From the NCBI GenBank assembly GCA_900753715.1, contig CAAEAE010000037.1, positions 1-32,630 on the forward strand: DNA of 32,630 bases, given 5' to 3'. The notes beneath the pieces are model-generated. The model worked only from the letters and a program-made list of their open reading frames with translations. It had not been told where the DNA came from and searched no databases. This DNA is from an uncultured Roseburia sp. GTDB lineage: Bacteria > Bacillota_A > Clostridia > Lachnospirales > Lachnospiraceae. The translations under genes and the position numbers were made by a program. Shown piece by piece: positions 1 through 6,985 of the stretch (positions within the stretch are counted from its first letter, which is position 1; the number at the start of each line of letters is the position of its first letter).

Positions 1-15
1 TGGGAGAAAATTAGT

Positions 16-149
16 AAATCTTAGTCTGGCTGTTATTGTATAGTGTTTTGCTGCCACGGACGGCAGCAAAAGTCTTAGCGCCCCATGGACGGGGCGTTTA
101 AGACGTACACGTCACTCCATCAAGGCCCGACTCAGGCAGACTTAGATTT
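16..149. ncRNA. Candidate structured RNA with closing helix and two GGA-loop hairpins
   Basis: Positions 16-28 and 137-149 pair over 12 of 13 positions and would close a multi-branch fold. Inside are two strong hairpins: 46-55 with 62-71 (perfect 10-bp stem, loop ACGGAC) and 73-85 with about 90-104 (GC-rich stem, loop ATGGAC). No long reading frame crosses the region. On the plus strand the closing helix is followed by a T-rich run (147-159). On the minus strand the loops read GTCCGT and GTCCAT. The direction is not settled and no promoter is convincing on either strand. I do not recognise a named RNA family here; it is not tmRNA, RNase P RNA or SRP RNA by their usual conserved motifs. Confidence 0.5.
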
Positions 150-237
150 TCTTATTTTCGTACAACGGAACAAAATAGACCCGGCTTTGTGCAAGTTGCC
201 AATCAAAAAACTGAAAACCGCCTTTTGACACCCTAAT

Positions 238-261
238 CCTATATAGAAACCTATATAGAAA
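238..261. repeat. Tandem 12-bp direct repeat
   Basis: CCTATATAGAAA occurs twice back to back (238-249 and 250-261), just before the tRNA-Leu terminator hairpin. It is probably incidental; no function is assigned. Confidence 0.6.
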
Positions 262-296
262 AAAGCAGGAAACCGTAATGATTTCCTGCTTTTTCA
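258..296 (-). terminator. Rho-independent terminator of tRNA-Leu
   Basis: The arms 260-272 and 282-294 form a perfect 13-bp stem with a 9-nt loop. On the minus strand it lies just downstream of tRNA-Leu, with the T-run forming part of the 3' arm. The stem is symmetric enough to act in both directions. Confidence 0.7.
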
Positions 297-316
297 TCTT
301 GTCCTCTTATCAATAA

Positions 317-400
317 TGCCGGTGGTGGGACTTGAACCCACACTGCGTTGCCACAAACAGATTTTGAGTCTGCCTCGTCTGCCAATTCCGACACACCGGC
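317..400 (-). tRNA. tRNA-Leu (CAA)
   Basis: The 84-nt cloverleaf has a GCCGGTG/CACCGGC acceptor stem, an A discriminator (complement of 317) and a long variable arm as in class II tRNAs. The anticodon loop is CTCAAAA, so the anticodon is CAA, reading UUG leucine codons. The T-loop is TTCAAGT. No CCA is encoded. A sigma-70-type promoter lies about 30 bp upstream and a hairpin terminator lies downstream, so it appears to be a single-gene transcript. Confidence 0.95.
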
Positions 401-430
401 GTATGTTCTTTGAAAACCCGAACAATTGAT

Positions 431-459
431 ATCATATCATAAGTGTTTCTAAAATGCAA
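431..459 (-). promoter_or_regulatory. Promoter of tRNA-Leu
   Basis: On the minus strand TTGCAT (454-459) and TATGAT (431-436) are separated by exactly 17 bp. The start point would fall about 25 bp before the mature tRNA 5' end. Confidence 0.7.
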
Positions 460-511
460 CACTACTTTTTTTATATCTGCTGCTTTTTGGTATCTGGTAT
501 CTTTTCTATAG

Positions 512-556
512 AAAAACAGACCACATTTACCATTTGGCACAGATATTTGCGGTCTG
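512..556 (-). terminator. Terminator of the TrmB-lysA operon
   Basis: The 9-bp arms CAGACCGCA and TGTGGTCTG (complements of 548-556 and 517-525, one G-T pair) are followed on the minus strand by five T's (512-516). It lies about 75 bp past the lysA stop codon. Confidence 0.55.
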
Positions 557-632
557 CCTTGTTCTTATTCTTGGTTTATTCCTATTTTTCGTTTATCTTT
601 CTTTTGTTTCCCTTTTCTATCTGTTTCTCTTA

Positions 633-1916
633 TTATTTCTGATAAGGATCTTTCATGTCCTTTAAAATATCAAAGCAATCAAAGGTTGCAAAATAATCCT
701 TTGGCGTCTCTGCACGGCGGATCAGTTCAAAATCTCCATTTTCTTTTAACAGGATCTCTGCGGATTTTAACTTACCATTGTAATTATATCCCATGGCAAA
801 TCCATGTGCTCCGGTATCATGGAGTACTAAAAGGTCTCCCATATCAATCTTTGGAAGCTGTCTGTCGATCGCGAATTTGTCATTATTTTCACAAAGAGAA
901 CCGGTCACATCGTAGGTATGGTCGCACGGTGCATCCTCTTTTCCCATCACGGTAATATGATGATATGCGCCATACATTGCCGGACGCATCAGGTTCACGG
1001 CACACGCATCTACGCCAATATATTCTTTATGGGTATGTTTTTCATGGATTGCCGTGGTTACCAGACAGCCATACGGTCCCATCATAAAACGTCCCATCTC
1101 GGTATAAATTGCCACATTTCCCATTCCTGCCGGAACTAATACCTCTTCATAGACACGGCGAACGCCTTCTCCAATGGCACGGATATCGTTGCCCCCTTCG
1201 TCCGGTCTGTATGGGATTCCCACGCCGCCGGAAAGATTGATAAAGTCCATTTTTACTCCGGTCTTTTCTTTGATCTCTACCACTGTCTCAAACAGGGTTT
1301 TGGCAAGTGTCGGATAATAATCATTGGTCACGGTATTACTTGCTAAAAAGGCATGGATTCCAAAACGTTTTGCTCCTTTTTCTTTGAGAATCTTGTATCC
1401 CTCTAAAATCTGCTCATGGGTAAATCCGTATTTTGCATCACCCGGATTGTCCATAATACTGTTGCTGATCTTAAACACACCGCCCGGATTGTAACGGCAG
1501 CTGATGGTTTCAGGAATATAACCTATCGTTTTCTCTAAATAGTCAATATGTGTAAAATCATCTAAGTTGATGGTTGCTCCAATTTTTGCTGCAAATGCAA
1601 ATTCTTCTGCCGGTGTATCATTCGAAGAAAACATGATCTCTTCTCCCTGAAAACCTAACGCATCTGCCATCATCAGTTCTGTCATGGAAGAGCAGTCACA
1701 GCCACAGCCATATTCTTTTAATATATTGATCAAAAACGGATTTGGTGTTGCCTTTACCGCAAAATATTCACGAAATCCAGGATTCCATGCAAATGCCTCC
1801 TGTACGGCTTTTGCATTTTCACGAATCCCTTTCTCATCATAAAGGTGAAACGGTGTCGGATATTTTTTGATGATCTCCTCTAATTTTTCCTTTGTTACAA
1901 ATGGCTTCTTGCTCAT
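633..1916 (-). CDS. lysA: Diaminopimelate decarboxylase
   Basis: Predicted PLP-dependent decarboxylase that converts meso-diaminopimelate to L-lysine, the last step of lysine synthesis. It is 427 aa, the usual length for fold-type III decarboxylases. The alanine-racemase-like barrel carries YFAVKATPNP near residue 50, with the lysine that binds PLP. The glycine-rich phosphate loop is NLSGGVGIP, and GSLCENNDKF contains the second-subunit active-site cysteine. The start ATG overlaps the stop of the upstream TrmB-type gene by one base (TAATG), so the two are probably translationally coupled. Some related enzymes act on carboxynorspermidine or other diamino acids, but the specificity-helix and C-terminal motifs fit LysA best. 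Confidence 0.88.
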   Translation of the reverse strand: MSKKPFVTKEKLEEIIKKYPTPFHLYDEKGIRENAKAVQEAFAWNPGFREYFAVKATPNPFLINILKEYGCGCDCSSMTELMMADALGFQGEEIMFSSNDTPAEEFAFAAKIGATINLDDFTHIDYLEKTIGYIPETISCRYNPGGVFKISNSIMDNPGDAKYGFTHEQILEGYKILKEKGAKRFGIHAFLASNTVTNDYYPTLAKTLFETVVEIKEKTGVKMDFINLSGGVGIPYRPDEGGNDIRAIGEGVRRVYEEVLVPAGMGNVAIYTEMGRFMMGPYGCLVTTAIHEKHTHKEYIGVDACAVNLMRPAMYGAYHHITVMGKEDAPCDHTYDVTGSLCENNDKFAIDRQLPKIDMGDLLVLHDTGAHGFAMGYNYNGKLKSAEILLKENGDFELIRRAETPKDYFATFDCFDILKDMKDPYQK

Positions 1917-2623
1917 TACTTAACTCCTCCTGTCAGTTCTATTAATTTTATTTCATTTTTTAAAGAATCTTTGAAAACACGGACAAGGTTACTCTGTCCC
2001 GAATAAAGACAGGTACTGTATTCCCCGTTTCCGAGTTCTCCGGTCAGCACATTGCGGGAATCCGTAATGACTCCGACCTGCTGTTCCTTATTTTCTGTCA
2101 GATAAAATTTGATTCCTAAGAGATCCGGTACTTTATTGGAAAGTACCACAACCTTGACCTTCTGTTCGATCAGCTGCGAAATCTCCGGTATGAATTTTTT
2201 CAGATTTTTTGCGGACATCGACAGATAGACCCGTTTATTTGCCGAAAGCAGCATATTTTTTATCTTATGCTGGATCTGCTCATCTCCACTGACGGTAAGA
2301 TACCCTTCTGTCTCTTCATGCTCTTTTGGCATATTCACTGCTAAAATCTCTTTGTACTGCTCCATCCTGCGGATTTTGTTACTGCAAAATTCCTCTACAT
2401 CGATTCCCATGTACCGGGTAGCATTTTCCTCTGAGGTATAGGCAGCTCCTTTTTCTACCAGACCCGCTAACGCACGATATACGTTAGAACGCGAAATGCC
2501 TGTCTGCTTGGATACTTCATAGCCGGTCTGCATCCCCCGCTCCATCAGATTCAGATAGATGGTTGCTTCCTGTCTTGTCAGCCCAAATTCCATTAAATAC
2601 TCTGTTAAACCTACATTTGCCAT
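1916..2623 (-). CDS. TrmB-family transcriptional regulator
   Basis: This 235-aa protein starts with a winged helix-turn-helix (about residues 5-75, with LTRQEATIYLNLMERG and the recognition stretch TGISRSNVYRAL), the TrmB/sugar-sensing arrangement. The remainder resembles the TrmB-type C-terminal effector domain with a phospholipase D-like fold. It is first in the operon with lysA, with a one-base overlap, so it may sense lysine-pathway or related metabolites. That is inference; the ligand is unknown. A consensus promoter (2659-2687) lies 36 bp upstream. Confidence 0.75.
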   Translation of the reverse strand: MANVGLTEYLMEFGLTRQEATIYLNLMERGMQTGYEVSKQTGISRSNVYRALAGLVEKGAAYTSEENATRYMGIDVEEFCSNKIRRMEQYKEILAVNMPKEHEETEGYLTVSGDEQIQHKIKNMLLSANKRVYLSMSAKNLKKFIPEISQLIEQKVKVVVLSNKVPDLLGIKFYLTENKEQQVGVITDSRNVLTGELGNGEYSTCLYSGQSNLVRVFKDSLKNEIKLIELTGGVK

Positions 2624-2658
2624 ATTTTATCCCTCTTTTAGTAGTTCTTCATAGGGAC

Positions 2659-2687
2659 ACTATACTGTTTCTTTAAAAAAATGTCAA
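2659..2687 (-). promoter_or_regulatory. Promoter of the TrmB-lysA operon
   Basis: On the minus strand TTGACA (2682-2687) and TATAGT (2659-2664) are 17 bp apart. It is back to back with the plus-strand promoter at 2695-2723, so the two share a regulatory region. Confidence 0.8.
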
Positions 2688-2694
2688 TAAAGGC

Positions 2695-2723
2695 AAGACA
2701 TTTTTTTGCAGATATGGTAGAAT
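2695..2723 (+). promoter_or_regulatory. Promoter of the lytic transglycosylase gene
   Basis: AAGACA (2695-2700) and TAGAAT (2718-2723) have a 17-bp spacer. A strong AAGGAG ribosome-binding site follows at 2748-2753, 8 nt before the ATG at 2762. Confidence 0.65.
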
Positions 2724-2761
2724 AATGATAAATATTCATCATTATAGAAGGAGATTTACCA

Positions 2762-3547
2762 ATGAACATTGCTGAAATTTTAGGAATTTCTTCCGTATCT
2801 GATGTAAATGTAACAAACCAGACTGAAAATGTTGAAAATACAAACGAGGATTTTGCTTCTTATCTGAATGCATCCACCACGACAATGGATGACATTTTTA
2901 ACAAGGCTTCTGAGACTTATAACGTACCGGTTGCCCTGTTAAAAGCGATGGCAAAGCAGGAATCCAACTTCGATCCGAATGCCACTTCTTCGAGCGGCGC
3001 ACAGGGTGTGATGCAGCTCATGCCTGCCACGGCTGCTTCCTTAGGTGTAACCAATGCCTATGACCCGGAGCAAAACATTATGGGCGGTGCAAAATACATC
3101 AGCCAGCTTTTAGACAAATACGATGGCGACACGACATTAGCTTTAGCTGCCTACAATGCCGGCATGGGAAATGTTGCAAAATACGGTGGAGTTCCGCCTT
3201 TTAAAGAAACACAGAACTATGTGGCTAAGGTTACGGCTTATATGAATGAAAATCTTACCATTGATGAGACGAATAATCAGATTTCTTCTGCTGATTTTTT
3301 ATCAGCTCTTGACAATAATGATTATGACGAACGCGTGCAGAGTCTCTTAGAGCAGATTTTTTCCTATGAGGACTATATGCGTTTCTTAGAACTGTTTTTA
3401 GAGCAGATGACTGCAAATAAGGATGCAACAACCGGCTATTCTTCCGGACATGAGGACGAAACTTCAGCACGGAGTCTTTATTCTTTCCAGAATGTCAGCT
3501 ACAATCCTGCGATTGTCAATCTGCTGACTCAGACTCCTAATGTATAG
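2762..3547 (+). CDS. SLT-domain lytic transglycosylase
   Basis: Peptidoglycan-cleaving enzyme of the soluble lytic transglycosylase family (261 aa). The catalytic domain spans about residues 40-165: MAKQESNFDPNA with catalytic Glu67, GAQGVMQLMPATA, and ALAAYNAGMGNVAKYGG, the three classical SLT motifs. There is no signal peptide. The first 40 residues are Asn/Thr/Glu-rich and look disordered, so export may use the flagellar or another non-Sec route, or the protein may act after lysis; this is inference. The C-terminal ~95 residues have no recognised domain. It is a single gene between two promoters, followed by tRNA-Thr. Confidence 0.85.
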   Translation: MNIAEILGISSVSDVNVTNQTENVENTNEDFASYLNASTTTMDDIFNKASETYNVPVALLKAMAKQESNFDPNATSSSGAQGVMQLMPATAASLGVTNAYDPEQNIMGGAKYISQLLDKYDGDTTLALAAYNAGMGNVAKYGGVPPFKETQNYVAKVTAYMNENLTIDETNNQISSADFLSALDNNDYDERVQSLLEQIFSYEDYMRFLELFLEQMTANKDATTGYSSGHEDETSARSLYSFQNVSYNPAIVNLLTQTPNV

Positions 3548-3596
3548 TCAATTTTTGAACATTATTTTTTTGATTGCATTTTCTATCTGTTTTTTA

Positions 3597-3626
3597 TTGA
3601 CAACTACGGTTGTCATATAGTATACT
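3597..3626 (+). promoter_or_regulatory. Promoter of tRNA-Thr
   Basis: A consensus TTGACA (3597-3602) and TATACT (3621-3626) are separated by 18 bp, about 24 bp before the tRNA. Confidence 0.7.
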
Positions 3627-3650
3627 ATCATTCGTTGAGACAATCGACAA

Positions 3651-3723
3651 GCTGATGTGGCACAGGTGGTAGCGCACCTCATTGGTAGTGAGGAGGTCAC
3701 GGGTCCGAGTCCCGTCATCAGCT
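3651..3723 (+). tRNA. tRNA-Thr (GGT)
   Basis: The 73-nt cloverleaf has acceptor stem GCTGATG/CATCAGC with a U discriminator. The anticodon stem CCTCA/TGAGG encloses TTGGTAG, so the anticodon is GGU, reading ACC and ACU. The D-stem has one A-C mismatch. The T-loop reads TCCGAGT rather than TTCGAGT, so the nearly universal U55 is a C. No CCA is encoded. A promoter precedes it and a strong terminator follows. Confidence 0.93.
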
Positions 3724-3730
3724 TTACGGG

Positions 3731-3775
3731 AAACCTCCGGTAATATCAGTGATACTGATATTACCGGAGGTTTTT
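3731..3775 (+). terminator. Strong terminator after tRNA-Thr
   Basis: A perfect 20-bp stem (3731-3750 with 3754-3773) and a 3-nt loop are followed by further T's. It sits between convergent tRNA-Thr and the macrodomain gene and could serve both, although the U-tract is much better on the plus strand. Confidence 0.9.
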
Positions 3776-3798
3776 GGTATTCTGAAAAATTGCCTATC

Positions 3799-4584
3799 TT
3801 ATTGATGATACAGTAATGTTCTATAAATAACAAGGTCTTCGTCCTTGAATACATTGAATACAACCTTCATCCGGCTTCCTGTATCCTCATAATATTTCTT
3901 AACAGTCCGGACTGCTATTTCAGCCGCACGTTCATTTGGGAACATGAATACTCCTGTAGAAATACAGCAAAAAGCAATACTTTTCACTTCATATTTCTCT
4001 GCGAGTTCCAGACAGGAACGATAGCATGAGGCTAAAAACTCCTCATGTTTCCTTTGTAATCTGCCCTGTACAATAGGTCCAACGGTATGAAGCACATAGT
4101 TGCACGGTAAATTATATCCGGGTGTGATCTTTGCCTGACCTGTTGCTTCCTCATGTCCCTGCTTTGTCATGATTTCATGCATTTTAAGGCGAAGTTCTAT
4201 TCCTGCATAGGTATGAATAAAATTATCAATGCACGCATGCATTGGTGAAAAACAGCCAAGCATCTGTGAGTTACACGCATTGACAATGGCATCACATTTT
4301 AATGTTGTGATATCTCCCTGCCAGAGATAAAGTCCTGTGTCTGATGCAACCGGTTTTAAATCTGCAATATCCGTAATCCCCCGTTCAAAATTTCTTTCTT
4401 TGAGGTATTCGTCCTGAATCTTTAAAAAATCCCCGCTTATTGGTTTTGGAGGTCTGACATTCATCAAGGCGCGAAGCCGATTCTCCTGCCCCTGCTTATC
4501 AGCAGGAATCTTTTTCCCATAAAGTCTGCGTTCCTCTTTTAAAAGATATTGGATTAAATATTCCCGTCTTTCACTCTGTGTCAT
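3799..4584 (-). CDS. Sirtuin-linked zinc macrodomain (protein-ADP-ribosylhydrolase)
   Basis: Macrodomain hydrolase expected to remove mono-ADP-ribose placed by the adjacent class M sirtuin. It is 261 aa: an N-terminal helical extension of about 80 residues, then the macro fold with WQGDITTLKCDAIVNACN (residues 88-105) and HTVGPIVQG near 166. The Cys111/His116/Cys118 cluster in GCFSPMHACIDN matches the zinc site of the sirtuin-associated macrodomain subgroup. The start ATG overlaps the sirtuin stop (4581-4584), so translation is coupled. The GcvH-like and lipoate-ligase-like partners usual in this operon type are not in the window, so the target protein is unknown. Confidence 0.87.
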   Translation of the reverse strand: MTQSERREYLIQYLLKEERRLYGKKIPADKQGQENRLRALMNVRPPKPISGDFLKIQDEYLKERNFERGITDIADLKPVASDTGLYLWQGDITTLKCDAIVNACNSQMLGCFSPMHACIDNFIHTYAGIELRLKMHEIMTKQGHEEATGQAKITPGYNLPCNYVLHTVGPIVQGRLQRKHEEFLASCYRSCLELAEKYEVKSIAFCCISTGVFMFPNERAAEIAVRTVKKYYEDTGSRMKVVFNVFKDEDLVIYRTLLYHQ

Positions 4585-5525
4585 CCTATCAGCCTCCCTA
4601 TATCTGTGATTGCTCCAGCCATATCTCCACCGATTCCAATTGCCCGGTTGCCAAAGCTTTCAGGTACCACTGCCTCGTCCATATTCAGGCGAATCAAACG
4701 GTATGTTACATGTTCCCGTACCAATTTTTCAAATGGGAATCGAATAATAATCGGTGTATTAAATCCAACTCCAGGCTCTATCAGGACAACTTTTTTGGAT
4801 TGGTTCCGGTCAAGAAAATCTGCATATCTGTCGGCAGCTTCATGCCACTGTTCATCCTCCACAAAATAATTATCGCATCTAAGGTGCATTGTCATGTTTC
4901 CACCGCATACAGGACATTTTGGCACAAGCTCCGATGGTATCAGACAGTCCCTTCTCCGGGCATCCATCTTTCGGAATAGTTCTTCTGCGTCATAGGTCTT
5001 TGGATGGCATCCTCTCTGACACTGAATCTCTCCATAATCACCCTGTGTCGCAAATATTTTTTCTGCTGAAAATCCTGCTTTATAAAATTGGTGATCCACA
5101 TTGGTTGTGAGCACAAAATAGTCTTTGTCCTTAACAATAGAATACAATTCCTGATAAAGCGGCAGTGCAGGAGGCTCAAATCTGTTGAGCAGTGCATGTT
5201 TCGACCAGTATCCCCATCTGGCTTCCTCCGATGGAAATGGATAAAATCCTGCGGCATACATATCTGTCATATAGTGACCGCCATATTTTTCTATAAATTC
5301 GGCAAAATGATCGGTAAATCTCTTTCCACCATATTCGAGTCCTGCCGCCGTCGAAGCACCTGCACCGGCACCTATAATAACAGCATCTGCATCCTTTATA
5401 AAATTTACAGCATTTTTTATCTGCTCTTCATATGCATCTTTTTGAAATATGTAATCACTTGCAGGAGTACCACACAGGAAATCTCTCCAGTCAACATGAC
5501 CTTTTCTGATTTTCTTAAAAACCAT
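4581..5525 (-). CDS. Class M sirtuin (SirTM), protein ADP-ribosyltransferase-type
   Basis: A 314-aa Sir2-fold protein. The NAD-binding signature is VIIGAGAGAS (residues 49-58), followed by TTNVDHQF (140-147). Cys169, Cys173, Cys204 and Cys207 form the zinc ribbon. At the position of the catalytic histidine of deacetylating sirtuins the sequence is ATQGDYG (Gln161), the replacement typical of SirTM enzymes. These transfer ADP-ribose rather than deacetylate. It is followed with a 4-bp overlap by the macrodomain gene that would reverse the modification. It starts just after the ferredoxin-like remnant of the broken flavoprotein gene, with an AGAGGT ribosome-binding site. It probably belongs to the operon driven from 6404-6432. 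Confidence 0.87.
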   Translation of the reverse strand: MVFKKIRKGHVDWRDFLCGTPASDYIFQKDAYEEQIKNAVNFIKDADAVIIGAGAGASTAAGLEYGGKRFTDHFAEFIEKYGGHYMTDMYAAGFYPFPSEEARWGYWSKHALLNRFEPPALPLYQELYSIVKDKDYFVLTTNVDHQFYKAGFSAEKIFATQGDYGEIQCQRGCHPKTYDAEELFRKMDARRRDCLIPSELVPKCPVCGGNMTMHLRCDNYFVEDEQWHEAADRYADFLDRNQSKKVVLIEPGVGFNTPIIIRFPFEKLVREHVTYRLIRLNMDEAVVPESFGNRAIGIGGDMAGAITDIGRLIG

Positions 5526-5527
5526 AA

Positions 5528-5952
5528 TTAACCTCTTTTCTTAACACACTGCTTAGGACAGGTTTGTGCACATCTTCCGCAGTGAAGACAATGCTTCTGA
5601 TTTATCACAACCGGAATACTTCTATTGCTTCTCTCGTATCTCCCGGATATATTTCTTTCATATAAGGATTCTTTTCAAACATAATATCCAGATTCTTCTT
5701 CCCGATATTTTGTACTTTTCCGCGAAGTGATATCGCAATTTTTTCTTTCGTCGCTGAAATAGCTACATACTGTTGTTCCATCAGCTGCGCATAAAATTCT
5801 TTCCCTTTTGCAGTGAGAAAGTAAATACCTTCCTTATCATAATACATCATATCGATAATTCTAGTCTGAGGATGCCCGTCGGCTCCGATTGTTGCTACCG
5901 TTGTAGAATGAATTTCATCAACGAGCAGTTTTAGATAATCTGTTTTTGTCAT
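5528..5952 (-). pseudogene. PPOX-fold flavoprotein with C-terminal ferredoxin domain, internally deleted and frameshifted
   Basis: From 5952 the frame encodes an FMN-binding split-barrel (pyridoxamine 5'-phosphate oxidase-like) domain starting MTKTDYLKLL, with IGADGHPQTRIIDMMYY and ending YPGDTREAIEVFRL. It hits TGA at 5605-5607. Directly downstream another frame reads PVVINQKHCLHCGRC, then AQTCPKQC, and stops at 5528-5530. This is the last 4Fe-4S motif of the same protein type. Relatives I know are about 200 aa, with two ferredoxin motifs after the barrel. The region between EVFRL and the last CxxCxxC appears deleted and the junction is out of frame. The 115-residue barrel may still fold. 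The start is one base past the previous stop. A start at 5964 (MNSKM) is possible. Confidence 0.72.
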
Positions 5953-5953
5953 T

Positions 5954-6349
5954 TTAGAATTCATAAGGCGGATTACCGGAGAAATCAGCAATGACACCAT
6001 GTGGATTCTCAAGATAGAACACCTCAAAAATCGGATTATCTGCTGTCTGATACTGTCCTTTCACGATAGGATTGTTCATACATCCTTCTTTTACACTCAT
6101 GTTGTTCTCAAATACTGCTTTGCCATGAAGACGAATCCATGCATACTCAGGAGAAGAAACCGATACCTCAATTTCCGGATTCTCAAGCATATCCTTATAG
6201 ACATCCTTCGTGTTGTTTGTACAGAACCAAAGCTTTCCATCCTGCTCAAAACAGAACATAAACGGACGGCATTTTGCCTTTCCGTCACGTCCTACGGTTG
6301 CTAAATACTGAACTGGGTTTTTCTGTAAAAATTCTACCACTTTTTTCAT
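5954..6349 (-). CDS. Pyridoxamine 5'-phosphate oxidase-family FMN protein
   Basis: A 131-aa single-domain split-barrel flavoprotein: VQYLATVGRDGKAKCRPFMF (residues 13-32), then DGKLWFCTNNTKDVYKDM and VSVSSPEYAWIRLHGKAVF, the strand order of the PPOX-like superfamily. Such small proteins bind FMN and often reduce nitro compounds, quinones or flavins; the substrate cannot be told. It is the first gene of a likely operon running through the second, broken PPOX gene to the sirtuin and macrodomain. The ribosome-binding site is AAAAGGAGGTAC. The promoter and two copies of the Rrf2-type dyad lie directly upstream. Confidence 0.82.
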   Translation of the reverse strand: MKKVVEFLQKNPVQYLATVGRDGKAKCRPFMFCFEQDGKLWFCTNNTKDVYKDMLENPEIEVSVSSPEYAWIRLHGKAVFENNMSVKEGCMNNPIVKGQYQTADNPIFEVFYLENPHGVIADFSGNPPYEF

Positions 6350-6370
6350 GAAAAAGTACCTCCTTTTTTC

Positions 6371-6391
6371 TTTGTAACAATCGCCGTTACA
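6371..6391. promoter_or_regulatory. Rrf2-type operator, copy 1
   Basis: Imperfect dyad TTGTAA-N9-GTTACA (TGTAA...TTACA, 9-bp gap) between the -10 box and the start codon of the PPOX/sirtuin operon. It shares the core with the copies at 6420-6440 and 6973-6993. Confidence 0.6.
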
Positions 6392-6403
6392 TCTTATGGC
6401 TGT

Positions 6404-6432
6404 ACTATATCATGGTTTTGTTGTAATGTCAA
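6404..6432 (-). promoter_or_regulatory. Promoter of the PPOX-sirtuin-macrodomain operon
   Basis: On the minus strand TTGACA (6427-6432) and TATAGT (6404-6409) have a 17-bp spacer. The -35 box lies inside operator copy 2, and operator copy 1 sits just after the start point. The arrangement fits repression by DNA occupancy. Confidence 0.8.
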
Positions 6433-6440
6433 TAGTTACA
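6420..6440. promoter_or_regulatory. Rrf2-type operator, copy 2
   Basis: This 21-bp site is identical at 18 of 21 positions to the one in the rrf2 promoter (6973-6993). It overlaps the -35 box in the same register as there. Confidence 0.7.
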
Positions 6441-6496
6441 TCAAGGAAATATTTAAAACCATGATATACCTATCCGACATCAGAAAGGCAGATGTT

Positions 6497-6931
6497 TCAC
6501 TCTTCCTCTATACACAGGGAAACATCTTTTTTCACATCTGCCAGAGTCATTCCCGCAAGTTTGTCCTCCATCGCCTTCTGCACCTGCAATAATCTGCCAT
6601 CCAACACACGGTGAATATTCCTTCCTACCGGACAATTTGAATTTGGATTCTCATGAAAATGAAACAGCTCCTCATCCGGAGTACATTCGACTGCCTTATA
6701 GATATCAAGAAATGTAATCTGATCAAGCGGTCTGGTAATGGTGACTCCACCTGTTCCTCTTGAAACTTTAATTAAACCTGCTGCTTTTAACTGCTGCAAC
6801 AGCTTTCGTATAATCACCGGATTCGTACCTATACTGGCTGCCATAAAATCACTTGTCATCTTCTGGTCTGAAAATGTATCTATACAGGCAAACATATGAA
6901 TTGCCATAGTAAATCTACTGGAAATCTGCAT
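6497..6931 (-). CDS. Rrf2-family transcriptional regulator
   Basis: Winged-helix repressor of about 144 aa, starting MQISSRFTMAIHMFACID. The helix-turn-helix is MTSDFMAASIGTNPVIIRKL, and the wing carries LIKVSRGTGGVTITRP, the RGxxGG-type Rrf2 hallmark. Only one cysteine (NSNCPVGRNI) lies near the usual cofactor loop, so a three-cysteine Fe-S cluster as in IscR or NsrR is not evident; thiol or ligand sensing is possible. I chose the start at 6931 because an AGAGGTG ribosome-binding site precedes it. The upstream in-frame ATGs have none. Its promoter contains the same dyad as the PPOX-sirtuin promoter, which implies autoregulation and control of that operon. Confidence 0.85.
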   Translation of the reverse strand: MQISSRFTMAIHMFACIDTFSDQKMTSDFMAASIGTNPVIIRKLLQQLKAAGLIKVSRGTGGVTITRPLDQITFLDIYKAVECTPDEELFHFHENPNSNCPVGRNIHRVLDGRLLQVQKAMEDKLAGMTLADVKKDVSLCIEEE

Positions 6932-6956
6932 TTTTTTACACCTCTTTTTCGTATTC

Positions 6957-6985
6957 ATCATATCAGAAATCCGTTGTAATTTCAA
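6957..6985 (-). promoter_or_regulatory. Promoter of the rrf2-type gene
   Basis: On the minus strand TTGAAA (6980-6985) and TATGAT (6957-6962) have a 17-bp spacer. The -35 box lies within the operator copy at 6973-6993 and overlaps the end of the upstream CorC-type gene region. Confidence 0.75.
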
